Below are positions 8,590 through 18,249 of a DNA stretch of 64,000 bases, piece after piece. Position 1 is the first letter of the stretch. Every line of letters begins with the position of its first letter. The stretch is taken from positions 4,539,001 through 4,603,000 of the forward strand of contig NZ_CP012661.1 of NCBI RefSeq assembly GCF_001620265.1. The letters are read 5' to 3'. The position numbers were made by a program, and so were the translations under genes. The DNA is from Frigidibacter mobilis (GTDB lineage: Bacteria; Pseudomonadota; Alphaproteobacteria; Rhodobacterales; Rhodobacteraceae). Under the pieces are notes generated by a model, which had not been told where the DNA came from, did no database searches, and was given only the letters and a program-made list of their open reading frames with translations.

Positions 8590-8786
8590 GCTTGCATATG
8601 TCCGGCCTCGTAGTGCGGCCGGTTGGCCGCGGGCCCTGATGATATCCGCGGATCATGGTCCCTATCAAATCATCGCGCTTTTAGGCGCTGTCTCGCGAAC
8701 GGGTTTTCCTGATCCCGGCAAAACCGGTAGTCATCACGCTTCTTGGGCAGACCCTCCGAACTGTTGCGACGCCAGCGCGTCGTATT
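8590..8786 (-). ncRNA. Candidate bridge/seek RNA of the IS110-type element
   Basis: IS110-group elements use a non-coding RNA that pairs with target and donor DNA; in the IS1111 subgroup it is encoded downstream of the transposase, as here. Read on the minus strand, the region holds four short segments that fit the element's junctions: 8673-8680 matches the left flank 8522-8529 inverted (8 bases), 8651-8657 matches the right flank 9891-9897 directly (7), 8636-8643 matches the right element end 9884-9891 inverted (8), and 8595-8601 matches the left element end 8532-8538 directly (7). A 6-bp stem (8602-8607 with 8617-8622) adjoins the last. The RNA ends are not determined. Confidence 0.6.
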
Positions 8787-9815
8787 CTATGCGGCTGCTT
8801 CTCCGTAGACGGTTTTCCGTGCCATCACGGCCCAGCAAATCCGTGCCATCTTGTTGGCCAGGGCCACCGTTGTCAGGCGTGCCGATTTCGCCTGCAGGAG
8901 CTTTCTGACCCAGCTCATCAATGGCCCTTCGGTTGTGCGCCTCGAGAATCCGACGACGGCTGTCGCCCCGATGACCAGCAAGGTTCTCAGATATCGGTTT
9001 CCGGCCTTTGTAATCCTTCCCAGCCGTTCCTTTCCGCCAGATGAGTTGGATCGCGGAGTCAGGCCGAGCCATGCGGCAAGATCTCGTCCCGATCTGAAGG
9101 CAGCAGGATCCACCACACTGGCCGCCATTGCAGATGCGGTGATCACGCCGACGCCGGGGATCGTCGCCAGCCGTTGGCTGGCTTCGCTCGTGCGGTGCCA
9201 TTCCAGGATTTTCCTCTCGAGCTCCTTAATCTCGGCATTCAAGGAGCCGATCTGTCGGGCAGAGGACAACACGATGTCACGCACGAGTGGCGGCAAGTCG
9301 ATCTCGTCTGCGCCGTGTGCGAGCACCCGCTCGACGAGATCGGCATGCCGTCTGATCCCCTTTGGCGCTACGACGCCCATCTCGGTGAGATGGCCTCGCA
9401 GGGCGTTCACAAGCATTGTTCTTTGGCGGACCAACAGGGCGCGGGTCTTGTGGACCATGAGAATGGCCTGCTGCGATTCAGATTTGATCGGGACAAACCG
9501 CATGGTCGGCCTGGTCACCGCCTCGCAGATGGCTTCGGCGTCGACCATGTCGTTCTTCTGGCGCTTGACGTAGGGCTTCACGTAGGACGCGACCATCAAC
9601 CGGACTTCGTGGCCCAAGGCAGAAAGCTCGCGCGCCCAATGGTGCGCGGAGGGGCAGGCCTCCATGCCAACCAGGCACGGATCCAATCTCGCAAAGAACT
9701 CGAGCATCTGGGAGCGCCGCACCTTTCGCGTGATGACGACTTTTCCGTCAGCATCGACAGCGTGGACCTGAAAAACGCTCTTCGCGAGATCGAGGCCAAT
9801 GATCATTCTGGACAT
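8787..9815 (-). CDS. IS110 family transposase (DEDD plus Tnp_20 serine domain)
   Basis: The RuvC-like N-terminal domain shows IGLDLAKSVFQVHA (first Asp), VGMEACPSAHHWAR (Glu) and KRQKNDMVDAEAICEA (Asp pair). The C-terminal Transposase_20 domain has LATIPGVGVITASA, LAAWLGLTPR and SSGGKERLGRITKAGN, containing the proposed catalytic Ser. About 342 residues, the normal length, with no frameshift, so it looks active. I prefer the ATG at 9813-9815 (AAGGAG nine bases upstream) over a TTG two codons earlier. Confidence 0.95.
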   Translation of the reverse strand: MSRMIIGLDLAKSVFQVHAVDADGKVVITRKVRRSQMLEFFARLDPCLVGMEACPSAHHWARELSALGHEVRLMVASYVKPYVKRQKNDMVDAEAICEAVTRPTMRFVPIKSESQQAILMVHKTRALLVRQRTMLVNALRGHLTEMGVVAPKGIRRHADLVERVLAHGADEIDLPPLVRDIVLSSARQIGSLNAEIKELERKILEWHRTSEASQRLATIPGVGVITASAMAASVVDPAAFRSGRDLAAWLGLTPRSNSSGGKERLGRITKAGNRYLRTLLVIGATAVVGFSRRTTEGPLMSWVRKLLQAKSARLTTVALANKMARICWAVMARKTVYGEAAA

Positions 9816-9872
9816 ATCCAACCACTCCTTCTTCCCGGGGAACCGTTGAAACCAGATTCGACGGTTGGGGTG

Positions 9873-9885
9873 GGGGTGTCCACAT
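9873..9885 (-). repeat. IS110-type element, right subterminal inverted repeat
   Basis: GGGGTGTCCACAT, the exact reverse complement of 8535-8547, on the upstream side of the transposase gene. Confidence 0.85.
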
Positions 9886-9887
9886 CA

Positions 9888-10592
9888 TCAGATCATGCGG
9901 ATCGTATCCTTGCCGACCGAGAGGACATAGCCCTTGCGGGCGATATTCTTGACCAGCAGTTCCGACACCAGCTGATTGCCAAGCGCATCGCGCAGCCGCT
10001 TGATGCGGGTCGCGCCCGCAGCCTCGTCGCAATCGGCGGCGTCGCGGCCCGAGATCACCGCCTCGATCTGGGCGCCGGTCATCACCTCGTCATCCATGCG
10101 CGCCTCGGCCAGCACGGCCAGGGTCTCGATGGCAGCCTCGGTCAGCTTGAAGGTCATGTCGTTCAGCACCACGGCATTCTCGGCGCGGCTGATGAGCAAG
10201 GACGATACCTCGATCCCCTGCCGCTGAATTTCCGACATGCGGCGGTTGAGCCCCAGGATGACGACGAGAAACACCAGCGCCGCGATCAGCAGGGCGGCGG
10301 CGAAGACCAGCAGCACGAAGATGATGATCCGGTAGGAGGTGAGCACATCGGCGAAGGCGGTGCCGGACTGGGCGAGGATCTCCAGCAGGCGGATCACCTC
10401 GGGGCCGATCAGCGCGTCATTCTCGATGAAGATCCGCTCGACCCGGGCGTTGAAGGCATTGGCATCGGGCAGCGAGAGGAACAGCAGCACCGCGGCCCCG
10501 AGCAGCAGCAGGACGATGGCGGCAAGGCCGAAGCCCAGCACCCGGCTGCCGCGGCGCAGGGTCTCAGTAGCGGAGGAAGAATTGTCCGGCAC
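9888..10592 (-). CDS. Membrane protein with C-terminal winged-helix-like domain, 3' end abuts the IS
   Basis: A 234-residue protein: a short Ser-rich start, a membrane helix at about residues 19-42, an extracytoplasmic segment, a second membrane helix at about 88-113, and a cytoplasmic C-terminal part. That part (FKLTEAAIETLAVLAEAR, then TRIKRLRDALGNQLVSELLV, then IARKGYVLSVG) follows the layout of the OmpR-type winged helix, so it may be a membrane-tethered regulator. The stop codon lies at the IS junction: T of the presumed core plus GA from the element. The native C-terminus may have been longer. The winged-helix call is from pattern only. Confidence 0.65.
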   Translation of the reverse strand: MPDNSSSATETLRRGSRVLGFGLAAIVLLLLGAAVLLFLSLPDANAFNARVERIFIENDALIGPEVIRLLEILAQSGTAFADVLTSYRIIIFVLLVFAAALLIAALVFLVVILGLNRRMSEIQRQGIEVSSLLISRAENAVVLNDMTFKLTEAAIETLAVLAEARMDDEVMTGAQIEAVISGRDAADCDEAAGATRIKRLRDALGNQLVSELLVKNIARKGYVLSVGKDTIRMI

Positions 10593-10854
10593 TGTCTTTC
10601 CTTTGCTCCAAACCGTCGGGGCCGAAGATCGACAGGACGTTTAGAAGGGTCCACCCCTCGCCGGCAAGGCGGGGGGCGAGGGCGTCGGCGGCATCTCGCT
10701 TGGAACTGCAGGCGCGGTCCGGCAGTTCGGCGACGCCGTAATGCAGCTTGAGCGAGCCGCCCTCGCGCTTGGCCTTGTAATCGGCAAAGCATCCGGCGGC
10801 TGCCGGGGCGGCGGTGGCGAGCATGAGGGCGAGGGTGAGGGCGATGCGGGTCAT
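10564..10854 (-). CDS. Small exported protein of unknown function
   Basis: The start MTRIALTLALMLATAAPAAA is a clear signal peptide with an AxA cleavage site, leaving a mature protein of about 75 residues with two Cys that could form a disulfide (CFADYK and RACSSK). It ends GPDGLEQRKDSAGQFFLRY. I do not recognise the family. It overlaps the start of the 9888-10592 gene by 29 bases, so the two are co-transcribed. The start could be either of two adjacent ATGs (10854 or 10857). Confidence 0.65.
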   Translation of the reverse strand: MTRIALTLALMLATAAPAAAGCFADYKAKREGGSLKLHYGVAELPDRACSSKRDAADALAPRLAGEGWTLLNVLSIFGPDGLEQRKDSAGQFFLRY

Positions 10855-11064
10855 CATGGGCTGAACTCTGCCGGTCTGCGCGATGATATTCAATCACAAC
10901 GCGGCCGCGAGGGGCAGCGCCCGGGCTGTTATCGGATAACCGGGGGCCGATATTGCCCGACGGTGGCGGTTCGGCGCTTCTGGATCCATCGCATCGGGCT
11001 GCCCACCGGCACATCGCCGCGGCCCGCCCGCCCCCTGAAGCTGCCACATGGAAGGATCTCCCCC

Positions 11065-11565
11065 ATGAACCGTCTTGTAACCGCCGCCAGTGCCCTTGCC
11101 ATCGCGCTGACCTCGTTCACTGCCGCCCCGGCCGCTGCGCAGGGCAATGGCGACCGGGATGCCCTTGCGCTGGTGCTGGGACTCGCCGCCATCGGCGTGA
11201 TCGCGCATCAGGCCGACAAGAACCGCGACAAGGACAAGAAGAACAGCAACTACTACTATGATGACCGCAATGACGGGCGCCACGGCAGCCATAACGGCGG
11301 CCACAAGGGCCGCGACGACTGGCGCCATGACAGCCGCGGCAAGCCGCGCTTCGACCAGCGCAAGCTGATCCCCGAGCAGTGCGTGGTGCAGGCGCGGGTC
11401 AATGGCCGCAACACCGATGTGGTGTCGGAACAATGCTTCCGCCGGGCGCAGGGCGCCAGCCTGCCGGGGGCCTGCGAATTCCAGATCCGCACCAATCGCG
11501 GCCGCCAGGACGTGTACGGCATGAACTGCCTGCAGGATCGCGGATTCCGCGTTTCCCGGCGCTGA
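11065..11565 (+). CDS. Exported hydrophilic protein of unknown function
   Basis: A 166-residue protein with a signal peptide (LVTAASALAIALTSFTAAPA, cleavage after AAA-Q), a short hydrophobic segment LALVLGLAAIGVIAHQ, then a very polar linker rich in His, Asp, Lys, Asn and Gly (about residues 52-95). The C-terminal part has four Cys (EQCVVQ, EQCFRR, GACEFQ, MNCLQD) that probably form disulfides in the periplasm. The His/Asp-rich linker could bind metal, which is inference. GGAAGGATC precedes the ATG. A strong terminator follows. Confidence 0.75.
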   Translation: MNRLVTAASALAIALTSFTAAPAAAQGNGDRDALALVLGLAAIGVIAHQADKNRDKDKKNSNYYYDDRNDGRHGSHNGGHKGRDDWRHDSRGKPRFDQRKLIPEQCVVQARVNGRNTDVVSEQCFRRAQGASLPGACEFQIRTNRGRQDVYGMNCLQDRGFRVSRR

Positions 11566-11648
11566 CCCCAGTTACAGGCAAGAGGGCCGGGCAACGGCCC
11601 CGGGCAGCCGGCCGGCACCACCCCCCTTGGTCGCCGAGCCGGATGCGG

Positions 11649-11681
11649 GACGGGGGCGGAGAAATCCGCCCCCGTCTTTTT
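11649..11681 (+). terminator. Rho-independent terminator
   Basis: Perfect 12-bp stem GACGGGGGCGGA / TCCGCCCCCGTC with a GAAA tetraloop, followed by TTTTT. It ends the 11065-11565 transcript ahead of rnhB. Confidence 0.9.
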
Positions 11682-11745
11682 GTGTTTGCGTGTCCCCGGC
11701 CAGTTTTCCGTTGAAGCACGGCGCGGTTTGCGGTTTGCAGGGGCC

Positions 11746-12391
11746 ATGTCCGTGTTTGCGCTCTCTGCCCCCGATTTTACCCGCGAAGATGCCGCCCGCG
11801 CCGCCGGGGCGCTGTGCATCGTCGGGCTGGACGAGGCGGGACGCGGCCCGCTCTGCGGCCCCGTCACTGCCGCGGCGGTGCGGCTGTTTCCGGGGCGGAT
11901 CCCGGCGGGCCTCAACGATTCCAAGAAGTTGACCGCTGCCGCGCGGGAACGGCTGCATGACGAGATCCTGGCCAATGCCGAATGCGCCATCGCCCATGCC
12001 AGCGTGGAAGAGATCGACGAGCTGAACATCCTGCGCGCCTCGCATCTGGCGATGTGCCGGGCGGCGGCGGCGCTGCCGACCCCGCCCGACCATGCGCTGA
12101 TCGACGGCAACATGATCCCGAACGGCTTTGGCTGCCGGGCCGAGGCGGTGGTGCGCGGCGATGCGCTGTGCCTGTCGATTGCCGCGGCCTCGATCCTGGC
12201 CAAGGTGGTGCGCGACCGGATCATGGTGGGATTGGCGCAACAGCATCCGGGCTATGGCTGGGAGCGGAACTGCGGCTACCCGACCAGGCAGCATCTGGAG
12301 GCGCTTCTAAATCTTGGTGTGACCCCACACCATAGGCGTTCGTTCAAGCCGGTCCACAACATCTTGTATCAAGAAGTTTCTGTAAGCCTTT

Positions 12392-12393
<2 letters not shown>
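11746..12393 (+). CDS. rnhB: Ribonuclease HII
   Basis: Removes ribonucleotides and RNA primers from DNA-RNA hybrids. Catalytic motifs are visible: CIVGLDEAGRGPLCGPV (Asp-Glu), LNDSKKLT, HALIDGNMIPNGF (third Asp) and SIAAASILAKVVRDR (fourth acidic region), then GYGWERNCGYPTRQH. 215 residues from the ATG at 11746. An upstream in-frame start at 11680 would overlap the terminator and is rejected. ccrM lies directly downstream, a common alphaproteobacterial arrangement. Confidence 0.95.
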
Positions 12394-13602
<1,209 letters not shown>

Positions 13603-13700
13603 GCATTTCCTGACATTTTCGATTTTGGCGCCCGCGGCCCCCGGCTGCGGCGCTGACGAACCGCCGGTGCCGGTGGCCTTCTGGCCACGGCACGCAACTG

Positions 13701-13730
13701 CCCCGCCGCACTTTGCCGGCGGGGTTTTTT
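13701..13730 (+). terminator. Rho-independent terminator after ccrM
   Basis: Stem CCCCGCCG / CGGCGGGG with an 8-base loop, followed by TTTTTT. It lies between ccrM and the converging TPR gene. Confidence 0.88.
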
Positions 13731-13738
13731 CGTTGAGG

Positions 13739-15685
13739 TTAGGAGAGTTCGCTGAGCTTGGCCCGGACGCGCGCCAGGGAGGCGCTCGCCTTGTGGAAGT
13801 TGTACGGCATATGCTCGGGATCGAAGACCCTTAGCGCTGCCTCGAAACATTCCGCCGCCTGCATCAGCGGGGGGCGCTTGTCGGCACAGGCCTCGTTTTC
13901 GGCCAAAGCTTCAAGTGCGAGCCCAAGGTTCTCCTGCGTCAACCCCCAGTGCACCGGATGCTCGCGCTCGGTATGGACGCGAAGGGCGGCGCGGTAGGTA
14001 GCCACTCCCTGTGCCAGCAGCGCTGCGCCCCCCGAGCCGCCGGTGTGGCTGCCCTGCAGCATAAGCGCGGCGCCAAGATTGTTCTGCGTCCCGGCCCATT
14101 CCACCGGGTGCTCCGCCTCGGTGCGGACGCGGAGCGCTTCGCGGAAGGCCGTAACTGCCCCTGCCAGCAGCGCCGTGCCCTCCGCGCCGCCAGTCCGGCG
14201 TCCCTGCTCTGCAAGTGCAGCACCGAGATTGCTTTGCGTCATCGCCCAATCCACGGGCTGCTCTCGCTCGGTGCGCACGCGGAATGCGGCGCAATATGCA
14301 CTCACCGCCTCAGCTAGCAGCGCCGCGCCCTCGGCGATCCCAGTCCGGCTGGCCTGCTCGTTAAGCGCAGTGCCGAGATTGTTCAGTATCATCGCCCAGT
14401 CCCGTGGATGCTCGCGCTCGGTGTGGATTCGGAGCGCGGCGCGGTAAGCCATCACGGCCTCTGCCAGTAGTTCAGGACCGGTTGCACCGCCAACGCGTTC
14501 CCCGAGCCTCTGGAGGGCGGTGCCGATGTCGTTCTGGCACATCGCCCACATGTCGGCGTCTGCGGTTTCATCAAGGGCGTCGAGGTTGACCCTCCCGAGT
14601 GCGATTGCGCCGGCTAGCGCGATTCCACCATAGCGGAGGCCGTGCTCGCAGAGGGTGTCCAAATAGCCACTGCGCCGCCTCACGCCCTCCAACCTGTCAA
14701 ACGGCGCGAAGCTCTCCGCCGCGCCCGACAGCAGCCGGAGCGCCTCATCGGCATCGCCTTCCAGCAGCGCGATCTCGGCCTCGGTCTCGACAAGCGCGGC
14801 GTCGTCGCGCAGGGCGGTGAGGGTGCGTTCCGCGCGCTGCACGACGATGGCGTCGCGGATCAGCTGTTTCGCCTCATCAAGCCGCAGGGCGCGGATGGCG
14901 TCTTCGGCGGCGGCCTTGAGGTTGGCGATTCGGCCCTCTCGGTCCTGAAGGGCCTGCACCTGCGCGAGCAGGCGATGGTAGTCCTTGGCCTTCTCGATCA
15001 GGAAGCCGCGCAGGTCGGCCAGGGGCATGTCTTCGGGCTCTGCCACGCCGAAGCGCAGGGCGAGCGCCTCCAGCGTATCGCGGGACTGCGCGGCGATGTC
15101 GCCGAGCTGGGCGCCGATATCCGCGACGGCGCGCTGGGTGGCCTCGGTGCGCGCGTCGATCCGCTGCAGAAGCTGCAGTTGCAGGCCGTGCTGGCGGGCG
15201 GCGTCGATCAGCAGATCCTGGGTCAGGTCGCGGTGGAAATCCGCATCGCGGCGGCAGGTGGCGATGGCGGCGAGGAAGACCGGCATCAGGATTGCGCGCA
15301 GCGCGTGGTCATCGGGTTCCGCAAGCGCCCCGGTCAGGCGCAGGGCGATGCTGCGGTCGAAATCCTCGGTCGCCGCGGCCTCGCGCAGGGTGGCGGCGGA
15401 CAGATCGACGGGGCGCTGGGCCTCCTTCAGCAGCAGCGCGGCGCGGGTGAGGTCTTCGGGCGCGAAGTCGGGGTTTGCGCGCAGCTGCGCCAGCGCCGCG
15501 CCCGAGGCCCGGTCGCAGGCGCGGCGGCCGCAGCTTTTCCAGATCGTGTAGCCGATCGCCGTCAGCACCGCGACCGGCGCGGCAACGGCGGCCAGGCCGG
15601 ACGCCGCCGGCGATGTGACGATGAATGGCAGCGCGGCGGCGCAGAAGGCGGTACCCTGCTCGGCGATGTCCTTGACGTTGCTCAT
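13739..15685 (-). CDS. TPR-repeat protein with N-terminal membrane segment, unknown function
   Basis: 648 residues. Residues about 14-50 contain two hydrophobic stretches (ALPFIVTSPAASGLAAVAAP, LTAIGYTIWK) that may anchor it. The middle (about 130-330) is helical with coiled-coil character around QLQLLQRIDARTEATQRAV. The C-terminal third has four near-identical 50-residue TPR units with the pattern ALLAEAV-x-AYRAALRVHTEREHP-x-DWAMTQNNLG-x-AL. Such sharply periodic TPRs suggest recent duplication and a protein-binding role. I do not recognise a catalytic domain. It converges on ccrM. Confidence 0.75.
   Translation of the reverse strand: MSNVKDIAEQGTAFCAAALPFIVTSPAASGLAAVAAPVAVLTAIGYTIWKSCGRRACDRASGAALAQLRANPDFAPEDLTRAALLLKEAQRPVDLSAATLREAAATEDFDRSIALRLTGALAEPDDHALRAILMPVFLAAIATCRRDADFHRDLTQDLLIDAARQHGLQLQLLQRIDARTEATQRAVADIGAQLGDIAAQSRDTLEALALRFGVAEPEDMPLADLRGFLIEKAKDYHRLLAQVQALQDREGRIANLKAAAEDAIRALRLDEAKQLIRDAIVVQRAERTLTALRDDAALVETEAEIALLEGDADEALRLLSGAAESFAPFDRLEGVRRRSGYLDTLCEHGLRYGGIALAGAIALGRVNLDALDETADADMWAMCQNDIGTALQRLGERVGGATGPELLAEAVMAYRAALRIHTEREHPRDWAMILNNLGTALNEQASRTGIAEGAALLAEAVSAYCAAFRVRTEREQPVDWAMTQSNLGAALAEQGRRTGGAEGTALLAGAVTAFREALRVRTEAEHPVEWAGTQNNLGAALMLQGSHTGGSGGAALLAQGVATYRAALRVHTEREHPVHWGLTQENLGLALEALAENEACADKRPPLMQAAECFEAALRVFDPEHMPYNFHKASASLARVRAKLSELS
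13905..14500 (-). repeat. Four tandem 150-bp units inside the TPR gene
   Basis: The DNA repeats with a 150-bp period, each unit encoding one 50-residue TPR; short words such as CTCGCGCTCGGT and CCAGCAGCGC recur at the same phase. Boundaries are approximate. The copies differ by several substitutions, so this is an old array that could still change copy number by recombination. Confidence 0.75.
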
Positions 15686-15809
15686 TGTCTCAGCCGCGAT
15701 GCCCCCGATGCCTTGCGTGAGGTTGACGAGCCGTCAGCCGATCAGCAAGAGATTCGTCGGCCACGGCGGACCTGAACGTCCCTGCCCTGGGCCGCCGCGA
15801 CCGAACGCC

Positions 15810-16976
15810 TCAGGCCCCGCGCGGCAGCGGGGTTTCGCCGCGGTTGTAGGGCTTCCAGTCGGTGATCTCGGGGTAGTATTTCTTGCGCCAGGCCCGCACC
15901 CGCGGGTTCATCCGCCGACGCCACAGCGGCGGGATCAACGCCATCGTCGTCATCGCCGGATAGCCGAAGGGCAGCTGCGGGGCGTCCTCCTCGGTATAGG
16001 TCTGCAGCAGGGGGAAGCGGCGGTCGGGTTTGTAATGGTGGTCCGAATGGCGCTGCAGGTTGATGAGCAGCCAGTTCGACGCGGTGTGCGAGGCGTTCCA
16101 GCTGTGCCGGGGCAGGACATGTTCATACCGGCCCTCGCCCAGATGCTTGCGGGTCAGGCCGTAATGCTCGACGTAATTGGTCAGCTCCAGCTGCCAGACG
16201 GCGATGAAGGCCTGGAACAGGAACAGGCCGAGCCCCATCCAGCCGCCCAGGATCAGCGCCAGCGCCAGCATCGCCAGCTGCAGCGCGGCGTAGCGCCAGA
16301 ACGGGTTGCGCGCATCGAAGGGTCCCTTGCCGGCGCGGGCCAGCATCTGCACCTCGGCCCGCCAGGCCGAGGCGGGGCATTCGCGCAGCACCCGGAAGAA
16401 GAAGTGGTGGAAGCCCTCGTTGTAGCGCGCCGTCACCGCATCGCGGGGCGTGCCGACATGGCGGTGATGCACCAGCAGATGCTCGGTGCGGAAATGGCTG
16501 TAGAGCACCGAGGCCAGCAGCAGGTCGCCCAGCCAGCGCTCCAGCCGGTTCTTCTGGTGCAGAAGCTCGTGGCTGTAGACGATGCCGACGGTGCCGGAAA
16601 TGACGCCGACGCCGAAGAACAGCACCAGGATTTCCAGCGTGCCGAGGTGGCTGGTATGCGTCACCCACCAGATCAGCCCGAAGATGGTGACGAACTGGAT
16701 CGGGAACCAGATCATGGTGATGGTGCGATACCACAGCAGGTCGGATTCCGGCGTGGCGGGATCGGGGTTTTCATCGTTCAGGCCCAGGATCGCGTCCAGC
16801 ACCGTGACCAGCATCCAGCCATAGACCGGCAGCAAGGCGGTGGTCCAGCCGCCGACCGTGGCCCCCAGCACCGCCAGCGGGATCATCCCCAGCGACAGCC
16901 AGAACGGCAGCGCACGGCGAAGCGAGCGCATCGTGGCGGCCTCGGGCCGGGATGTGGGTGAAGACGGGTCGGTCAT
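15810..16976 (-). CDS. AlkB-like alkane 1-monooxygenase
   Basis: An integral-membrane di-iron hydroxylase. All four conserved His motifs are present: HELLHQK, EHLLVHHRHVGTP, NYVEHYGL and LQRHSDHH, with about six membrane helices. 388 residues, near the usual 400. The start is set by AGGAGGT seven bases before the ATG at 16974-16976. Its second motif has Val where AlkB has Gly (EHxxGHH), so the substrate may not be a medium-chain alkane; related enzymes act on fatty acyl or other long chains. No rubredoxin gene is in the window. Confidence 0.85.
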   Translation of the reverse strand: MTDPSSPTSRPEAATMRSLRRALPFWLSLGMIPLAVLGATVGGWTTALLPVYGWMLVTVLDAILGLNDENPDPATPESDLLWYRTITMIWFPIQFVTIFGLIWWVTHTSHLGTLEILVLFFGVGVISGTVGIVYSHELLHQKNRLERWLGDLLLASVLYSHFRTEHLLVHHRHVGTPRDAVTARYNEGFHHFFFRVLRECPASAWRAEVQMLARAGKGPFDARNPFWRYAALQLAMLALALILGGWMGLGLFLFQAFIAVWQLELTNYVEHYGLTRKHLGEGRYEHVLPRHSWNASHTASNWLLINLQRHSDHHYKPDRRFPLLQTYTEEDAPQLPFGYPAMTTMALIPPLWRRRMNPRVRAWRKKYYPEITDWKPYNRGETPLPRGA

Positions 16977-17095
16977 GGCAACCTCCTGCGGCGGGCCGGT
17001 TTTGCCTTGGGGCTGGCATGGGCGGGCTGGCGGCTGGAGGCAAGGATAGCGCGGCGCGGGGCTCGCCGCAAATCCCGCGCGCTGCGGCAAAGACG

Positions 17096-18159
17096 TCAGG
17101 CCAGATGCGGTTCCGCCGCCTGCCAGACCTTCAGCATCAGCGTCGGCAGGTCGCCGGGGCGGAAGGCCTCGCGCGGGGTGAAGCTGCCGCGGGTGGGGCG
17201 GCGTCTTGCGGGACGGCTGCCAGATGCACCGTCAGCTCCAGATGGAAATGGGTGAAGGTGTGGCGTACGGCAGAGGGGGCGGGCGTCCAGCGGGCATCCA
17301 GCGGCGGGGCTGGGGCCGGGTCCGGCGACCAGTCGCTGCCGGGAAAGCCCAGCATTCCGCCCAGCAGGCCCCTGGCGGGGCGGGTTTCCAACAGCACCGC
17401 GCCATCGGCCCGCAACGCGACATAGGCGATGCCGCGGCGGGTGGGCTTGGCCGGCTTCGGGCTCTTGCGCGGCAGATCGGCGGCGATGCCGGCGGCGCGG
17501 GCGGCGCAGGGCGCGCAAAGCGGGCAGAGGCTGCAGGCGGGCTTGCGCGGGGTGCAGATGGTAGCGCCAAGGTCCATCATCGCCTGCGCGAAATCTCCGG
17601 GCCGCTGCTGCGGGGTCAGGCCTGCGGCCAGCGCCACCAGCGCGGGTTTGGACGCCGGCAACGGAGCCTCGACCGCGAATAGCCGCGAGACCACCCGTTC
17701 CACATTGCCATCCACCACCACCGCCGGTTCGTCGAAGGCAATCGCGGCGACGGCGGCGGCGGTATAGGGGCCGATGCCGGGCAGGGCGCGCAGCCCCGCC
17801 TCGGTGCCGGGGAACTGCCCGCCATGATCCGCCACCACCGCGCGGGCGCATTTCAGCAGGTTGCGGGCGCGGGCGTAATAGCCAAGGCCCGCCCATTCGG
17901 CCATCACATCGGCATCCGCCGCGGCGGCAAGGTCTGCTACCGTCGGCCACCGCTCGGTAAACCGGCGGAAATAGGCGCGCACGGCGGCAACGGTCGTCTG
18001 CTGCAGCATCACCTCGGACAGCCAGACGCGGTAGGGGTCGGGGCGCTGCCCCTCTGCCCGCTCTGCCGGGCCTGTGCGCCAGGGCATCACCCGGGCGTGG
18101 CGGTCATACCAGGCCAGCAGCAGCGCCGAGGTCGCAGGTTCACAGATCCCGTCACGCAT
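17096..18159 (-). CDS. mutY: A/G-specific adenine glycosylase, one frameshift near the 3' end
   Basis: Removes adenine mispaired with 8-oxoguanine. Seen: MPWR-TGP near the N-terminus, VMLQQTTV, the helix-hairpin-helix LPGIGPYTAAAVAAIAF, the catalytic Asp in VVVDGNVERVVSRL, and the iron-sulfur Cys set CTPRKPACSLCPLCAPC. The NUDIX-like C-terminal domain includes RHTFTHFHLEL. The frame breaks at a G run (17195-17198); one more G restores TRGSFTPREAFRPGDLPTLM and a stop at 17096. DUF721 and DsbA genes are divergent neighbours, as in other Rhodobacteraceae. Confidence 0.93.
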
Positions 18160-18249
18160 TCTTTATGGCCCCTTTCGCCGGCCCGGATGCAATTGGCTGG
18201 CATCGGGCGCTCGCCTGCCTAGAATAGGGCCGGAGCGGGGGAAAGCCAG

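Larger units (their letters stand above)
8531..9891 (-). mobile_element. IS110 family insertion sequence, IS1111-like subgroup
   Basis: The element carries one DEDD transposase gene and has subterminal inverted repeats ATGTGGACACCCC at 8535-8547 and, inverted, at 9873-9885. Subterminal repeats and a long non-coding stretch (about 250 bases) downstream of the transposase are IS1111-subgroup traits. No target-site duplication is expected in this family. I place the ends so that both junctions contain the same dinucleotide (AG on the plus strand at 8529-8530 and 9890-9891), the likely crossover core, but the ends could be off by a few bases. It lies between the perM gene and the end of the 9888-10592 gene. 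Confidence 0.8.

Noticed and set aside
8851..9573. Plus-strand frames across the IS110 transposase
   Set aside because: Antisense of the transposase; no independent motif.
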